From Lates calcarifer (Eukaryota > Chordata > Actinopteri > Centropomidae), in the NCBI RefSeq assembly GCF_001640805.2, contig NC_066837.1, positions 27,652,789 to 27,716,788 of the forward strand: DNA of 64,000 bases, given 5' to 3'. Position numbers and translations under genes: made by a program. The notes below the pieces were generated by a model, which ran no database searches, was not told the origin of the DNA, and saw nothing but the letters and a program-made list of their open reading frames with translations. This document shows, piece after piece, positions 61,471-64,000 of the stretch (its first letter is position 1; every line of letters starts with the position of its first letter).

Positions 61471-64000
61471 GTGAGAGGAGTTCTGCTTTGATAGGAGGGA
61501 GATGAAAGACTGGTGGGCACTACCTCCATTCTGAAAACTGAAAAATAATTCCTTCCAACAGGCAGCTCATTTTTTATCAAACTCCTTTACTGACCTTTCT
61601 AAAATCCCAAGACCTAATGAGTTCTTTGCTTCTAAACCTGAGCTGTGAAATCTAATTTCTCCAAACAATGTTGTAATTGCAGCTCTTGGAGTTTTTGAAG
61701 CTGCTTTGCAAGAAACTGCCAGTCAGAAAGAGACAAATGAGTTCACACTACAGCAGCTCCTCTCAGCCTCAATCTCCGTCCGTAGAAAAACTTTAGAGCT
61801 GATCCTACGTTTGGTTTTAGCTTTTTATACTGTCAGTGTCTTCAGATCTTATGTAGCCCTGAGGGTGCAAGAGTTGAGCTGGGTGTTGGAAAAAGTTTTT
61901 TGGAACAAGAGAAAAAATGGCTTCAAATGGTGGATTCCTTGTGGCTTTTTTCTGCCTTCTTCCTTTGTGTTTTTGTTGCGAAAATAATTGAATGTTGCAA
62001 AAGTGCAACACAGGATTCAAGTTTATTCTCATCTAATGAAATGCTTTAATTCATAATGGAAAGAAATAAAATAACAGGCTTCAAAAGTCAACAGCACCCA
62101 GCTCTGGAATGAAATGATTGCTGAGTTAATAATGGCAGTTATTTGATAGAAGGAGGGGTAGGTTTGAAAGGAAAGTTTTAGTAAGTGTGTGGGAGCAGGT
62201 GGGAGGTATTTAGGGGAATGATTTTGTAGGTTTTTTAATTAATATCTAGTTTTTGTTTGAGTGCAAGAGAAGAAAGAAAAGAACTAGCAAGGCTGCAGGG
62301 CTTTTTCTCAAGCAGCTGGGGTAAAAAAAAAAAAAAACAGGCCTGTGAATAAGGGAACGCTGATTATTTATGTCATTCTGAAAACTTCCTCACAGAATCA
62401 CAGTTGTTTGACGCGCCAGCGGGCATCAGCAGGAGCTGTCTCCGAGCTCCAGAGAAGAGGCTGTGTCGAGGAACGAGACATGCCGCTGTGTCTCTGTGGT
62501 ACTTTTCTTTGTCTCTGTTTGAATCCCTGTTTCTAATTAGCACAACCGTGTGTCTTAATTAACCTTAGCCAGTCAGACGATATAACAGCTTCCTAATCAG
62601 GAAACACTGCGGCTGCTGCCATTCCACATAGGAGCCTCTGGTGCCAGTCGGAGCTCAGCCATATTTTTGAGGTGGAGGCGAACTGTCAGAAGTGACTGAT
62701 GCTGAGTGGCAGCTGAGGTAGATTTCATGGAAAGGTGGAGCCTGTTTTTAGCTCAGATGTTGCATTTATAGAATAGAATTTGTCACCCCCCTGCTGTGGA
62801 AATCAGCATGCCAAAAAAAAACTTGGAAACCCAATGCCATCAAGCTCTTGATCTGTAAATTCTGACAAAAAGAGTCCATAACCAGCATGTCAACCACACT
62901 TAACAAACACAGTAACAACTACAGGCCTGGGGTTGGACCAAAGGAGGTGCTATTCTTTTATTTTAACTCTTGCAAACTCCTTGTTTTCAAAAGATATGCC
63001 ATGATGAGGCTTTATACAACTGTAAATGTCAATGAATCATCCAATGGTGAGTCATCCGGCCACCAAATCACACACGGTGACGAGGCCACACACGAATCTG
63101 TTCAAAGCAGCATCATACTATACACCAGTGCACTAGCACAAAATAAAATGAAAGCAAATACAGTCCAAATTCCTTTCTGATTGGAGACATTATGGACACA
63201 TGCATTCCTTTTGAAAACAGAGCATTTTCTTATCTAGTTTCATTTTGACAAGTCTTGTTCCTTTTTTTGTATCTTGTACATGTTTACATTGTATCTCGCA
63301 TTGCCCAAAAGAGAAACAATATTAAATGTATTACCTATGTTGTTTTATCCTGGCTTCTTTTCATTTGTCTCTTACATCCAGTCACAAGTGCTACTGCAGA
63401 TAAAGAGCAACAAACCCCCCTTCCTGCTCATGATACATCTAGATAGTGTGTGACAGTAATGTTACAGATTGAGACATTTATCTTTATTCGCCTTATTGTG
63501 TGGGCACAGATTAAGTGAGTTTAGATGTGGAGGAGCAGAACAACGCAGCTGGTTATATATAGCAAGGTATGAGTTATGGGAGAAAAGTGTGAGGAGGTTG
63601 AGAGCGATGAATGAAGACGAACGAGCTCTCGGAGCCCCAGTTCCCCACTAAAGAGGAGAGACAAGAATTTTAGCTCTCCTGTATCCAAACGTGTGTGGAG
63701 AGATTTATCACTTGTGTCTGAAGTTATATGAAATATATGCTTACACCTCTGTACCAAAAGAAGCACCACAAATCTTCACCTCTAAAAGGAAAATATGGCT
63801 TTTCAGGAGGTTTCAGCAGGTCAGGCCATCAGTCATGCTTTTCTGGGACAGTAATCTGAAATATGGAAATAAGAAATACCACATTATAAAAAGTTGCCCA
63901 GTTCTCTCTCTGCATATAAAAACTGTTAATTGTAATTCATTTCACATTCTAACAAGCTGGATTACTTTATATGTTGCATTTTTCAAACATTGCACATTGA

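Larger units (their letters stand above)
58981..64000. other. Downstream region: possible distal 3' UTR and intergenic DNA
   Basis: No gene could be established. It contains a foldback element (about 60160-60810), a TATA-like TATATAAA at 61231-61238 ahead of an exon-like segment (61368-61470), and a non-repetitive, ATTA-rich block at 62520-62690. In human the neighbour on this side is the convergent NEURL1. I found no RING-domain exon of that gene on the minus strand, so it would lie beyond the window. Confidence 0.6.

Noticed and set aside
56164..64000. Convergent NEURL1 homologue on the minus strand
   Set aside because: Expected from human synteny, but no RING-type or Neuralized-repeat exon was recognised.

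Overview
The window reads as intron-rich nuclear DNA of a ray-finned fish, most likely a spiny-rayed (percomorph) teleost. It has long AT-rich introns, GT-AG splice sites, many CA/GA microsatellites, and dispersed repeats whose wording matches families I know from percomorph genomes: tRNA-derived SINEs, palindromic foldback elements and a MITE that opens with AAGGACCAG. No prokaryotic gene, rRNA gene, intact tRNA gene or CRISPR array was seen.

One protein-coding gene accounts for the coding content: the 3' part of sh3pxd2a (Tks5/FISH), plus strand. Tks5 is a Src-substrate scaffold of podosomes and invadopodia with an N-terminal PX domain and five SH3 domains. I can place ten exons between 15719 and 56163, with consistent splice phases throughout. 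They encode the end of the PX-SH3 linker, all five SH3 domains and the stop codon, about 1035 residues. The PX exons are not seen and probably lie upstream of base 1. The five SH3 domains separate this gene from its four-SH3 paralogue sh3pxd2b. Which of the teleost a-type duplicates it is cannot be decided here.

Layout: 1-15718 upstream intron, with a 147-bp tandem duplication, a perfect 1660-bp tandem duplication and a SINE. 15719-15744 is a 26-nt microexon and 23157-23201 a 45-nt frame-neutral exon. 25900-26503 is a CpG-rich block whose reading frame runs into exon 3, a candidate start for a PX-less isoform. 26504-26632 plus 41813-41926 form SH3-1. 45410-45493 is a basic, frame-neutral 28-codon exon. 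50662-50779 plus 52236-52639 carry SH3-2. 52992-53041 is linker. 53506-53625 plus the start of the last exon form SH3-3. 54145-56163 also holds SH3-4 and SH3-5. From 56164 onward lie the 3' UTR and intergenic DNA with a large foldback element at about 60160-60810.

The most interesting items are the candidate internal promoter and first exon at 25.9-26.5 kb, two frame-neutral exons that could adjust the linkers around SH3-1, the perfect 1660-bp duplication (recent event or assembly artefact), a nested transposon at 40.2-41.3 kb, and an unexplained exon-like segment at 61.4 kb.
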